In this document: piece after piece, positions 1-8,023 of the stretch
Layout of the letters: each line of letters opens with the position of its first letter
How positions within the stretch are numbered: position 1 is the first letter of the stretch
Assembly: GCA_049966915.1 (NCBI GenBank)
Contig: JBMFTS010000009.1
Span: forward strand, 1-16,296
Origin: JAGDXZ01 sp049966915
GTDB lineage: Archaea > Micrarchaeota > Micrarchaeia > Micrarchaeales > CABMGC01
DNA length: 16,296 nt
Reading direction: 5' to 3'
Made by a program: the position numbers and the translations under genes
Notes under the pieces: model-generated
What the model was told of the DNA's origin: nothing
The model's input: the letters and a program-made list of their open reading frames with translations, nothing else
Databases searched by the model: none

Positions 1-83
1 GAGGAACTATTCAATGGCTTCGCACCCGTGCCTACCCGCCAAACGGCGTGATGCCAAGCTACAGCTTCGGCAGCGTGAGCTGA
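1..83 (+). CDS. C-terminal end of a probable surface protein (5' truncated)
   Basis: Reading from base 3, 26 sense codons run to a TGA at 81-83. The peptide ends RTRAYPPNGVMPSYSFGSVS. This resembles the C-terminal edge of LamG/DUF2341-like jelly-roll domains in archaeal secreted proteins, where an R-Y-P-P-x-G-V-x-P-S-x-x-F-G ending is common; that comparison is from memory. A second open frame (base 2 to about 126) crosses a T-rich stretch and has low-complexity, unconvincing protein. Only 26 residues are visible, so the family is a weak call. A T-rich tract follows the stop. Confidence 0.5.
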   Translation, partial: GTIQWLRTRAYPPNGVMPSYSFGSVS

Positions 84-84
84 T

Positions 85-125
85 TGGCTTTCTCTTGCCG
101 CTTTTTCTTTTAAAACTTTTTGCGT
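85..125 (+). promoter_or_regulatory. T-rich terminator region and promoter of the metallopeptidase gene
   Basis: The interval contains several T runs (91-110 and 116-121) after the upstream stop codon, as expected for archaeal oligo-T termination. Within it, TTTTAAAA at 108-115 is centred about 25 nt before the ATG at 136. That fits a TATA box driving a leaderless transcript. Both roles are inferred from spacing and composition only. Confidence 0.45.
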
Positions 126-135
126 AATTACTTGT

Positions 136-888
136 ATGCGCAAAATCTATGCAAAATATGCCGCAGAGCCGCTTGACGTATCCGGAAAGCAGCTTGGAGT
201 AATGGAGATAGTGGAAGACATAGCCTACGCAAGGGCTTTGGTGAAAGACGACACGGTTTACGTATACTTGCCAGTCCGCGCATCGTCATCTTTAAGGCGT
301 GAGCTAAGCGCAAAGCTGAGGCAGAGTATCGCAAAAAAGCTCGCTCGCAACCCTGATGCTTTCAAGCAAATAAGCGAGCCTGTTTTTCGCGACGGCGAAG
401 AAGTGCGCGCCCTTGGTCGTCGTTTTGTGGTGCACATAACCGAAGGCTTTGCGGCCAAGTACTCGCGCGCAAAGCTTGTCGGCGAAGACGTGTTTGTCTG
501 GCTCGCGAGCGGCGTTGCGGAAAGTGATAAGCAGAAACAGGCTTCGCGCCTGTGCAGGCGCGTAATTGCTAAGTCGCTCTGCAATGATATTAACGAAAGA
601 GTGGAGCAGGTGAATAAGTCGAGCTTCGGGGCAACGCTGAAAAAGGTTTCTATAATGTATGCGAGAACGGTATGGGGCAGCTGCAACGCAAAGACAAAAA
701 CTATAAACCTTAATTTTGTTCTGCTTTTCGCGCCGCCAGAAGTGCTTGATTACGTGATAATACACGAGCTCGCGCATATGCGCGAGCAAAATCATTCCAA
801 AGCATTCTGGTCGCTCGTGGCAAGGGCTATGCCCGACTACGCCAAGGCGCGCGCCTGGCTGAAGAAAAATGGCAGCAGTCTAGGCTAA
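136..888 (+). CDS. YgjP/DUF45-type zinc metallopeptidase
   Basis: This 250-aa protein belongs to the YgjP-like (DUF45, M48-related) metallohydrolase family, which has a SprT/WLM-like fold. The zinc site is visible: HELAH at residues 210-214 (His210, Glu211, His214), with His220 in the following NHSKAFW as the likely third ligand. The family motif WGSC precedes it, followed by the expected INLNF strand. The N-terminal 130 residues hold two similar strand-helix units (about residues 30-75 and 110-155), which matches the usual layout of the family. Length is normal. The physiological substrate is not known for archaeal members. The ATG start is supported by a TATA-like box about 25 nt upstream. 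The TAA stop overlaps the stop of the convergent operon. Confidence 0.85.
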   Translation: MRKIYAKYAAEPLDVSGKQLGVMEIVEDIAYARALVKDDTVYVYLPVRASSSLRRELSAKLRQSIAKKLARNPDAFKQISEPVFRDGEEVRALGRRFVVHITEGFAAKYSRAKLVGEDVFVWLASGVAESDKQKQASRLCRRVIAKSLCNDINERVEQVNKSSFGATLKKVSIMYARTVWGSCNAKTKTINLNFVLLFAPPEVLDYVIIHELAHMREQNHSKAFWSLVARAMPDYAKARAWLKKNGSSLG

Positions 889-2453
889 CGCGCCTGTTTG
901 CCCTTTTTTCTGGTTCTGCGCTTGTTCGCCGCGTATGCTGCGATTATTGCAATTACTACAAGTATGCCAATGCCCGCATACGCTCCAGAGCTTCCGCTGT
1001 ACGCGCTTACCTCTGCAAAGTAGCTGGTGGCGCCGGTATATTCCTGGTTTGCGGCGCCGTTGGGCTGTTTCCACTGCTCGTAAATAGTCACCGGATAGTT
1101 GCCCGGTACTGCCTGCGTGTCAGCGCTTGCCAAGAAAGTTACGTTGGCCTCGCTCCCTGGCGCAAGGCTTGCAAGATAGTATGTGCTTGCTATGGGCGTT
1201 ATAGGGTAGACGCTCTGCAGGCTGAATTGCACGTTTGTAGCGTATTCGTTGCCCGTGTTCCTTAATGTAAATGTCAGCGGCACATCTGTGGCTCCAGGCA
1301 CTAGCTCTGATTTTTCTGAGACCACTTCGAACTGTGCTGATGGTGCAAGCGTAAGGTTAAGCGCCTGCAGCTCGCTGTACTTATTCGCATAATTTGCAGA
1401 GTAATACGTTGCTTTTGCGATAAGGCTTGCGTTGCTTGCGTTTGAGTTAGCAGATACGAGCACGCTTACCTGCGTGCTTGCCCCTGGCATGAGCGAGCCT
1501 ATGAAGAAAGTGCTAGCAGAGCTAAGCACCTGCGTGCCGTTGCCAGGCAGTATGCTTATGCTTACATTCTTTGCCGTCCCGCTGCCCACGTTTTGCACAA
1601 GAAGGCTGAGCGTTTGGTTGTAGCCGTTGTAAAGCGTTTCTGGCATTGCGCCTTGCGCGCTTACCTTTATGCTCGGCTGCGTGACCAGCACGTCAACGCT
1701 CGCATTCGCTATTTCGCTGTATGTTTTGTTTGTGCTCGTGGTGTAATTCACCAAGAAGCGTAGCTCGTGCTCCCCCGCGCTCGCATTCCTGCTAACGTAA
1801 TAGCTCGCCTGCTCCTCTTGCTCTGCCCCTTGCTGCAGCGTGCCTACGCTTAGAGTGCTTGAGCCGCTTACGCTAAATCCCGTGCTGTTGAGAAGTTTTA
1901 CGCTTATTGCTCTAGCTGTGCCATATCCTGCGTTCATCACAAGCAATTCTGCAGAGAACAGCCCGCCGGGAGTGATCTGGCTTGGTAGCACGTTTATCAA
2001 GATGTCTGGCTTGTTATACAAATACAGCGTAATGGGCATCACCGAAGATCCCACTTCCTCGCCAAAGCCTGTAGCTGGCGCTGTTTCGTATGTCGCAACT
2101 ATGTCGAGCGTGTAGGTGCCTTCTGGCGCCGTGCTAGGTATGTGGAGAGTGTACGAGTAGTAGCCAGGCGATAAGCCGTCGCCAAGCGTGCTTATTTCGT
2201 ATGTGCCGGCAGGCGAGTAGTTGAGCAGAGGATATGCGCCCTGCAGCTGCATGTCTATGTTTTTGAGAGTGTTGTCGTACGAGTTGTACAACTGGAAGGT
2301 TATGGTAAGGTTCTGGCCGGCTACTGCCGGATTGGGCTCCACTGCCAGATTCGCTATCGAAAGCGCTCCGCTTACTTGTGCGCTTGCCAAAGGCAGAAGC
2401 GCCGCAATAACTGCAAAAGCGGCTAATTCCAATATCGTAGGTTTTGTTTTCAT
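885..2453 (-). CDS. CARDB-repeat extracellular protein with C-terminal membrane anchor
   Basis: This 522-aa protein starts at ATG 2453, giving a clear signal peptide (MKTKPTILELAAFAVIAALL, cleavage near LASAQ). The open frame extends upstream into the permease gene, but that part is out-of-frame shadow. After the signal come about four repeats of roughly 100 residues of immunoglobulin/CARDB-like type. Each has the pattern 'P-x-x-x-G-x-x-x-x-x-x-x-x-N-x-G-x-x-x-A-x-N-V', then a 'G-x-L-x-P-G' turn. Numerous N-x-S/T sequons suggest glycosylation. The last 33 residues are one hydrophobic helix (about 492-510) and a strongly basic tail (NKRRTRKKGKQAR), so the body should face outside. It is the last gene of the PadR-ABC operon, 2 nt after the permease stop, with GGTG 5 nt before the ATG. 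Such COG1361-like proteins are often found next to archaeal ABC-2 exporters. The function is inferred to be an exporter accessory or envelope factor. Confidence 0.8.
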   Translation of the reverse strand: MKTKPTILELAAFAVIAALLPLASAQVSGALSIANLAVEPNPAVAGQNLTITFQLYNSYDNTLKNIDMQLQGAYPLLNYSPAGTYEISTLGDGLSPGYYSYTLHIPSTAPEGTYTLDIVATYETAPATGFGEEVGSSVMPITLYLYNKPDILINVLPSQITPGGLFSAELLVMNAGYGTARAISVKLLNSTGFSVSGSSTLSVGTLQQGAEQEEQASYYVSRNASAGEHELRFLVNYTTSTNKTYSEIANASVDVLVTQPSIKVSAQGAMPETLYNGYNQTLSLLVQNVGSGTAKNVSISILPGNGTQVLSSASTFFIGSLMPGASTQVSVLVSANSNASNASLIAKATYYSANYANKYSELQALNLTLAPSAQFEVVSEKSELVPGATDVPLTFTLRNTGNEYATNVQFSLQSVYPITPIASTYYLASLAPGSEANVTFLASADTQAVPGNYPVTIYEQWKQPNGAANQEYTGATSYFAEVSAYSGSSGAYAGIGILVVIAIIAAYAANKRRTRKKGKQAR

Positions 2454-2455
2454 GT

Positions 2456-3559
2456 TTACACCAGGCTTGCATTCTTGAACAAAAGCAGGCTTATCGCTAT
2501 CGTAGCGACGGCGAAGCCTATCAGTATTGCCGAATAAATCGCGAACGCCGGCAGCGTAATGACGCCCTTGAGCATGACATCCCTTACCGCCTCTACGCCG
2601 TATGTCATGGGGTTGTATGTGCTGAACGGCCTCATGAAGCTCGGCAACGTGCTCGTTGGCATGAAAGCTCCAGACAGAATCCACAGAGGCAGCGTTATTG
2701 CCATGCTTATGAGCGAATACACCTCTATTTTGCTTATTCTTGCGCCCAGTGCCGTTGCCACGCCGCTGAAGCCAAGAGCGCTGAGGAAGGCGAACCAAAC
2801 AATGGGCAATATGCCTATGTAGCCTTCTGCTATGGTGCCGCCGTATGCCAGGCCTATGGCAAGCGCCAGAAGGCCGTTTATCATCGACTGCGATATGCCG
2901 TATGCCATCTTGCCCAGAAGTATCGAAAGACGGTGTATGGGCGTCGCCATGAACGCCTTGAGGTTGCCCAGCTGCCTGTCTGTTATGAGCGTGAAGCCGC
3001 CGCTGTACATGGAGCCGAAAGCGGCAACCATTATCACTATGCCCGCTATGAGGAATGTTTTGTAGCTGCTGCTTGCGCCGTAAACGTAGTTTGTCTGCGT
3101 GCTCACGCCCTCCTGCTGGCTTTGCATGCTCGTTTTGGCCCCGAACTGGCTCGCCACTTGCTCTATTGCCGCATCGGCTTCTTGCGATGCTATCGGTGAC
3201 GAGACATCAGTATAAACATATATGGTGTTGCCGCCCCTGCCGAAGTTTTGCGGCAGCACTACCACCGACGTTACGTCTCCGGCGCTCAACAGTTGCAGTG
3301 CCTGCTGCTGATTTGTCATGGCGTAAATGCTTAGCGCGCTGACGCTGTTCAGCTGGCTTACGAATTCTATGGATTCCGGCGAGCCTGCGAGGTTTGCAAC
3401 GGCTATGGGCGCGTGGCTTATGCTGGTGCCTAGATTGCCAAGCAGCAATATCAGCGTGACAGGGAATATTATCGACCTTGCTATGCTTGTCTTCCAGTTC
3501 TTCTTGAATATGAGCATGTCGCGAATGTAGATCGTGTAAGCGTCGCCTAGAAGCCCCAT
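2456..3559 (-). CDS. ABC-2 type transporter permease
   Basis: This 367-aa integral membrane protein is the permease of an ABC-2/DrrB-like exporter. The first membrane segment lies at about residues 26-43. A large hydrophilic outside loop follows (about 44-167, with a Q/S-rich part). Further segments lie near 168-187, 223-242, 249-270, 282-300 and 338-360. The family signature near LSGAFMPTSTLPSFMRPF (about 295-312), followed by NPMTYGVEAVRD, is well conserved. Translation starts at ATG 3559, preceded by AGGTGAT with a 3-nt gap, a good archaeal Shine-Dalgarno. It sits 4 nt after the ATPase stop and 2 nt before the CARDB gene, so the three should be co-translated. The exported substrate is unknown. 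Confidence 0.88.
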   Translation of the reverse strand: MGLLGDAYTIYIRDMLIFKKNWKTSIARSIIFPVTLILLLGNLGTSISHAPIAVANLAGSPESIEFVSQLNSVSALSIYAMTNQQQALQLLSAGDVTSVVVLPQNFGRGGNTIYVYTDVSSPIASQEADAAIEQVASQFGAKTSMQSQQEGVSTQTNYVYGASSSYKTFLIAGIVIMVAAFGSMYSGGFTLITDRQLGNLKAFMATPIHRLSILLGKMAYGISQSMINGLLALAIGLAYGGTIAEGYIGILPIVWFAFLSALGFSGVATALGARISKIEVYSLISMAITLPLWILSGAFMPTSTLPSFMRPFSTYNPMTYGVEAVRDVMLKGVITLPAFAIYSAILIGFAVATIAISLLLFKNASLV

Positions 3560-3563
3560 CGCA

Positions 3564-4568
3564 TCACCTGCCCCTGCGCATCAGCATAGACCTTGACGAC
3601 TGCACGGTTTCGCTTGCCGTGTCTCTCAGCGAGGTTCCAGTGAGTTTCAGGAAAACGTCGTCGAGCGTTGGTTCGTGCATGCTTATGCCGTTGATGTGTA
3701 TCTTGTTAGAAGACAATGCGCTCATAATGCGTTCCATCCGCTTTACGGCATCGGTGCCGCTTACCGATACAACCACCCTGTCGCCCGTTATTTCGGGGCT
3801 TTCGCCAAGCTCCTTCCTGACTATCCTTGCTATGCTTTCTAGCTCCTGCCTTTCCGAAGCTATCTCTATTGTGCTGCCCCTGCCTATGCTGTGCTTCAGC
3901 TCGGTGGGCGTGCCAAGCGCTATTACCTTGCCGTGGTCTACTATTGCTATGCGATTGCATACGGCATCGGCTTCTTCAAGGTATTGCGTCGTCATGAGTA
4001 TTGTAACATTCTGCTCCTTGTTTATCCTTCTTATAAGCTCCCATACCTTTGTCCTGTTTTGTATGTCTAGTCCGGTGGTCGGCTCGTCGAGAATCAGTAT
4101 TTTCGGGTCGTGTATTAGTGATTTGACAGTTTCAAGCCTTCGCTTCATGCCTCCGGAGAACGTGCCGGCATATGCTTTCTTGAACTGCGTTAGGCCCGCA
4201 AGCTCCAGCAGGAAATCTATCTGCTTGTCAGCCTCCTCCTTTGGCACGTGGTAAAGCCTGGCGAAGAGCATGAGGTTCTGTTCTGCTGTCAGCTCCGGCT
4301 CTACAATCGTTTCCTGCATCACAAGCCCTATGTCGTTCTTGACCTCGAGCAGATGCTTGCTTATGTCCTTTCCTTCAACGATTATCTTGCCGCTTGTAAC
4401 GGGCACGAGGCCGAGTATCATGTTTATTGTTGTGCTTTTGCCAGCGCCGTTGGGTCCCAGCAATCCGAAGATTTCGCCTTTCTCTATCTTGAGGTTTATG
4501 CTGTTTACTGCCGTGAAGTCGCCAAACTTCTTGGTAAGGTTGTTCAATTCTATTGCATATTCGGTCAT
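3564..4568 (-). CDS. ABC transporter ATP-binding protein (DrrA-like)
   Basis: This 334-aa ATPase powers the adjacent ABC-2 permease. Visible motifs are Walker A GPNGAGKST (residues 38-46), Q-loop Gln85, signature FSGGMKRR (about 137-144) and Walker B ILILDEP (157-163). The switch region reads TTQYLEEAD, with Gln195 in place of the usual His. That substitution, together with the C-terminal EPTLDDVFLKLTG, is typical of the daunorubicin-resistance (DrrA) branch rather than a defect. An upstream TTG at 4577 would add three residues. The ATG at 4568 is preferred because TTG is rare and no Shine-Dalgarno favours it. The gene lies 19 nt after the PadR stop and 4 nt before the permease. Confidence 0.92.
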   Translation of the reverse strand: MTEYAIELNNLTKKFGDFTAVNSINLKIEKGEIFGLLGPNGAGKSTTINMILGLVPVTSGKIIVEGKDISKHLLEVKNDIGLVMQETIVEPELTAEQNLMLFARLYHVPKEEADKQIDFLLELAGLTQFKKAYAGTFSGGMKRRLETVKSLIHDPKILILDEPTTGLDIQNRTKVWELIRRINKEQNVTILMTTQYLEEADAVCNRIAIVDHGKVIALGTPTELKHSIGRGSTIEIASERQELESIARIVRKELGESPEITGDRVVVSVSGTDAVKRMERIMSALSSNKIHINGISMHEPTLDDVFLKLTGTSLRDTASETVQSSRSMLMRRGR

Positions 4569-4587
4569 GTAATTCAATTCCTGTAAT

Positions 4588-5025
4588 TCATTTCAAGAGC
4601 TTCTCTATTCTTTTCGCTATTTCCTTTAGCTGCTTTTCGTGCTCTTTTATTTTCTCCCCGCTTTCAGTCTTGATGTCCTCGAAGTAAGACACGTAGCCGT
4701 TGATCTCGTCTATTGCGTCTTTGAGGTCGCGGTCTCCAGCGTAGAACCTTTCTTCCCATGGGTATACGACCTTTCTGCCGGTTTCGGTGAGCTCGTATTT
4801 GCCGTCTTTGTTCTTTTTTGTTATGCCTTCTTTTACAAGTTCGCCAAGCAGCGGATACAGCGAACCAGGGCTCGGCCTCCACCAGCCGAAGCTCATGCGC
4901 TCTATTTCGTCAATCATCTCCTCCCCGTTTTTCGGGGATTTCCTTAATAGAGAAATGACGATAGGCCTGAGCCAGCCTCTTTTGCTTTTTCCTAGCACGC
5001 GCTTGAACGTGCTGTCTTGCAGCAT
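4588..5025 (-). CDS. PadR-family transcriptional regulator
   Basis: This 145-aa protein is a PadR-type winged-helix regulator. The helix-turn-helix region spans about residues 19-90 and includes the diagnostic SPGSLYPLLGELVKEG stretch and the wing KDGKYELTETG. The C-terminal part (about 100-145) is a charged, coiled-coil-like helix used for dimerisation in this family. It is the first gene of a four-gene leftward operon with an ABC exporter, the classic arrangement in which PadR represses its own operon and an effector relieves repression. Two perfect palindromes lie directly between its ATG and its TATA box, supporting autoregulation. The inducing ligand is unknown. Confidence 0.9.
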   Translation of the reverse strand: MLQDSTFKRVLGKSKRGWLRPIVISLLRKSPKNGEEMIDEIERMSFGWWRPSPGSLYPLLGELVKEGITKKNKDGKYELTETGRKVVYPWEERFYAGDRDLKDAIDEINGYVSYFEDIKTESGEKIKEHEKQLKEIAKRIEKLLK

Positions 5026-5026
5026 T

Positions 5027-5060
5027 ATATCGCTTAAGCGATATCTATTATCCGATAATA
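5027..5060 (-). promoter_or_regulatory. Tandem palindromic operator of the PadR-ABC operon
   Basis: Positions 5027-5044 (ATATCGCTTAAGCGATAT) form a perfect 18-bp palindrome one base upstream of the PadR start codon. Positions 5046-5060 (TATTATC-C-GATAATA) form a second perfect inverted repeat with a 1-nt centre. They occupy the space between the TATA box and the start codon, so a bound dimer would cover the predicted transcription start. PadR is the natural candidate ligand, which is inference. Confidence 0.7.
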
Positions 5061-5070
5061 TTTATATAAG
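5061..5070 (-). promoter_or_regulatory. TATA box of the PadR-ABC operon (possibly shared with leuS)
   Basis: On the minus strand this reads CTTATATAAA. It lies about 40 nt before the PadR ATG, placing transcription start near 5038-5041, inside the first palindrome. The element is almost symmetrical, so it could also fire towards leuS with a leader of about 55 nt. A separate TATA-like TTTTTTAAT at 5117-5125 is better placed for a leaderless leuS mRNA. Confidence 0.6.
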
Positions 5071-5146
5071 TTGCGATTTGCCGCGCGCGCGGAAGCAGCC
5101 TGCGCCATACACGGCGTTTTTTAATTTTTCTTGCAGATATTACCGC

Positions 5147-7984
5147 ATGCCAGACCTTGATTTTCCAGACATAGAGAAAAAATGGCAGAAGGCTTGGGAC
5201 GATGCCAAGGTGTTCGAGGCAGAGCCCAGCGACAAGCCGGCATTCATGGTCTTCGCCGCTTTTCCATATGTCAACACGCCCTTGCACATAGGCCATTTGC
5301 GCACTTATGGCATAGCTGACATGCTTGCAAGGTACAAGCGCATGCGCGGCTACAACGTATTGTTTCCAATGGGCTTCCACGCAACTGGCACGCCGGTTCT
5401 CGCCTTTGCAAAGCGCATAAGAAACAACGACAAGGAGATAATAGACGAGCTGAAGCTGTTTCACATACCTGATGAAGACATAGCAAAGATGACGGATCCA
5501 GAGTACATAACCGAGTATTTCACAAAGACTGGCGAGCAAAGTTTCAGAAGGTCGGGCTTGAGCATAGATTTCAGGAGGAAGTTCGTATCTATAGAGCCGT
5601 TCTTCAGCAAGTTTGTAGAATGGCAGTTTGGCATATTGAACAGCAAGCGCCTGCTTGTGCAGGGCAGGCACGCCGTGGGCTGGTGTCCGAACGAAAACAA
5701 CCCTGTTGGGATGCACGACACCCTGCACGACGTTGAGCCCGAAATAGAGGAAGAGCTTGCCATAGCATTCAAGGTAGAGGGCGAAGATGCTTACCTGCTT
5801 TGCGCAACGTACAGGCCAGAGACGGTATTCGGCGTTACAAACGTTTTCGTAAACAAGTCCGCAACATACGCGCTGTGCAGCATAGACGATACCGGAAGGC
5901 TTTTCTACATTGCCAATGACAGCGTAGCCAGGCTCGGCTACCAGATGAAAATAAACGTTAAAAAAGAGGTTCAGGGAGCGGAGCTTCTTGACAAGCTGTG
6001 CATAAATCCCATGACGAATGCGCGCGTTCCGGTTTTCAACGGCTTTTTTGTCAAGCCCGAAGTGGGCACTGGCATAGTCATGAGCGTGCCTGCGCACGCG
6101 CCTTTCGACTATGTTGCGCTGCAGAGGCTTAAGAACGAGGGCGTTCCTGTACCGCTGCCAATACCCGTGCTCCGCATAGACTTCGAAAAGGCGAAGGAGT
6201 TGAAAATAAGCAAGCTTGCGCCTTCGCCCGAATCGCTGGCGAAGTCGTATCTAGAAATGCTAGGCATGGGCATAGACTCCAGCGAAAACGACATAGAAAT
6301 AGCCACAAAGCAGGAGTACAAGGAAGAATCCAAGTACGGCATAATGACCGTGCAGGGCTACGAAGGCATGCCGGAGCCCGAGGCAAGGGAAAAGGTAAAA
6401 GCAGAGCTTCTGAGCAAAGGCAGCGGCTTCAAGGTTTTTGCGCTAGCAAACGCGCCAGTGTTCTGCAGGTGCGGAGCCGAGATAGTGGTCAAGATAGTTG
6501 ACGATCAGTGGTTTCTTAATTACGGCGACGAGCAGTGGAAGCAGCAGGTAAGGGAACACATGAAAAGCATGAACCTTGTGCCTGAGGAGAGCGTTGCAGC
6601 GTTCAAGTACACCGTGGAATGGCTTGACCTCCGCGCCGTGGCGAGGGCGCAGGGCCTTGGCACCAGGTTCCCGCTTGACAATCGCTACATAATAGAATCG
6701 CTCTCCGATTCAACGATATATCCTGCTTTCTACACGATATCGCACATTATTCGCGACGTGCCCGCAGCGAATCTAAAGCCCGAATTCTTCGATTTCGTGT
6801 TTCTGGGCAAGGGCGACGCCGACGCTGTTGCAAAGAGCACAGGCATAGATTACGAGCTGATAAGCAAGTGCAGGAATTCATTCGCGTACTGGTACAAAAA
6901 CACGTCGAACCACTCCGCCTTGGAGCTCATTCCAAACCACCTTACAATGTACATTTTCAATCACGTGGCAATATTTGAAAAGGAGTACTGGCCAAGGCAG
7001 ATAGTTGCAAACGGCATGCTTCTTAGCGAAGGTCAGAAGATGAGCAAGAGCCTAGGCAACATAGTGCCCCTGCTCGACGGCGCCGAGCAGTACGGCGTCG
7101 ACCCCATGCGTGTAGGCATAATAGCAGGCACAGACCTTTACAACGACGCCAACTTTTCAGTTTCCGCTGTGCGCGGCATACAGGAAAGGCTTGCATATTT
7201 GCACGAAACAGTGCTCAACAGCGACATGCTGGAGTCAGGAGAGCTCAAGCAAATAGACTACTGGCTTTACTCAAAGCTCAGCAGTAAAATAGCGGCAGCA
7301 ACCGATGCTATGGAACGCATGAAGCCGCGAGAAGCTTACATGCACATACTTTACAACAGCGTGCTCGAGCTCAAGCGCTATTTCGCCAGGGGCGGCAACA
7401 ACAGCATAGTTGTGAAGGAGTTTGTTTCAGACGTTGCTCTGATGCTTCAGCCCGTGACGCCACACATAGCAGAGGAGCTGTGGCACCTGCTCGGCAACAG
7501 CACGTTCGCTTCATTGGAGAAATGGCCTGAGCAGAAAAAAGAGCTTTACAACGAGGGGCTTGAAAGGCTCGAAGACGCCATAGACGAAGCCATTTCCGAC
7601 GCCAAGGAAGTTGTGGCGCTCATGCAAAAGAAGAGCGGCAAGAAGGCCAAGGCGGTAAGAATCATAGTTGCAAGCGATTGGAAGCGCAGCCTTTACAACG
7701 CGCTGGCAAAGCAAAAAGATACAAGCGCGGTGCTCGCCGGGGTGGAGCCAGACAAGAAGGAAAAGGCGAGCGCGCTGTTGAAACAGCTCGCCAAGAACAC
7801 GCAGGCGCTGGAGGAGTTGAAGCAGAGTGAAAAGGAGGAGCTTGCAGCGTTCGAAGACGCGAAAGACTATATAGCAGCAGCGCTCGGCTGCGAAATCAGC
7901 ATAGAGCCAGAAGACGCTTCAAAGTCCGCGCGCGCGCAGCGCGCCATGCCGCTCAAGCCGAGCCTAGACGTCGAGCTTGGTTGA
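5147..7984 (+). CDS. leuS: Leucyl-tRNA synthetase (archaeal type)
   Basis: This 945-aa class I aminoacyl-tRNA synthetase charges tRNA-Leu with leucine in the cytoplasm. It carries HIGH exactly at residues 47-50 within PLHIGHLRTYG and KMSKS at 631-635. The intervening editing (CP1) region contains the family stretches YRPETVFGVTN and VPAHAPFDYVAL. DQWFLNYGD and the following EWLDLRAVARAQGLGT are characteristic of the archaeal/eukaryal LeuRS form. The C-terminal part is lysine- and glutamate-rich, as usual for tRNA-contacting extensions. The open frame continues 120 codons upstream, but that part runs antisense through padR. The ATG at 5147 begins the conserved MPDLDFPDIEKKWQ and has a TATA-like box about 25 nt upstream. 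The gene converges on ftsZ. Confidence 0.97.
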   Translation: MPDLDFPDIEKKWQKAWDDAKVFEAEPSDKPAFMVFAAFPYVNTPLHIGHLRTYGIADMLARYKRMRGYNVLFPMGFHATGTPVLAFAKRIRNNDKEIIDELKLFHIPDEDIAKMTDPEYITEYFTKTGEQSFRRSGLSIDFRRKFVSIEPFFSKFVEWQFGILNSKRLLVQGRHAVGWCPNENNPVGMHDTLHDVEPEIEEELAIAFKVEGEDAYLLCATYRPETVFGVTNVFVNKSATYALCSIDDTGRLFYIANDSVARLGYQMKINVKKEVQGAELLDKLCINPMTNARVPVFNGFFVKPEVGTGIVMSVPAHAPFDYVALQRLKNEGVPVPLPIPVLRIDFEKAKELKISKLAPSPESLAKSYLEMLGMGIDSSENDIEIATKQEYKEESKYGIMTVQGYEGMPEPEAREKVKAELLSKGSGFKVFALANAPVFCRCGAEIVVKIVDDQWFLNYGDEQWKQQVREHMKSMNLVPEESVAAFKYTVEWLDLRAVARAQGLGTRFPLDNRYIIESLSDSTIYPAFYTISHIIRDVPAANLKPEFFDFVFLGKGDADAVAKSTGIDYELISKCRNSFAYWYKNTSNHSALELIPNHLTMYIFNHVAIFEKEYWPRQIVANGMLLSEGQKMSKSLGNIVPLLDGAEQYGVDPMRVGIIAGTDLYNDANFSVSAVRGIQERLAYLHETVLNSDMLESGELKQIDYWLYSKLSSKIAAATDAMERMKPREAYMHILYNSVLELKRYFARGGNNSIVVKEFVSDVALMLQPVTPHIAEELWHLLGNSTFASLEKWPEQKKELYNEGLERLEDAIDEAISDAKEVVALMQKKSGKKAKAVRIIVASDWKRSLYNALAKQKDTSAVLAGVEPDKKEKASALLKQLAKNTQALEELKQSEKEELAAFEDAKDYIAAALGCEISIEPEDASKSARAQRAMPLKPSLDVELG

Positions 7985-8023
7985 AAAAAGTGCAGGTGCA
8001 GGCGCGCAGGAACAAAGGCAGGA

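Noticed and set aside
2454..2798. N-terminal extension of the CARDB protein frame
   Set aside because: These 115 codons lie out of frame inside the permease gene. Translation from ATG 2453 gives a clean signal peptide.
2444..3199. Rightward 251-codon open frame
   Set aside because: It runs antisense through the ABC permease. Its protein is rich in Arg, Tyr, Cys and His with no domain pattern, whereas the leftward frame shows clear ABC-2 motifs.
4787..5146. N-terminal extension of the leuS frame
   Set aside because: It lies antisense to padR and its promoter. The conserved LeuRS start is at 5147.
5048..6097. Leftward 349-codon open frame
   Set aside because: It is antisense to leuS, overlaps the HIGH region, and has no recognisable motifs; the leuS frame is unambiguous.
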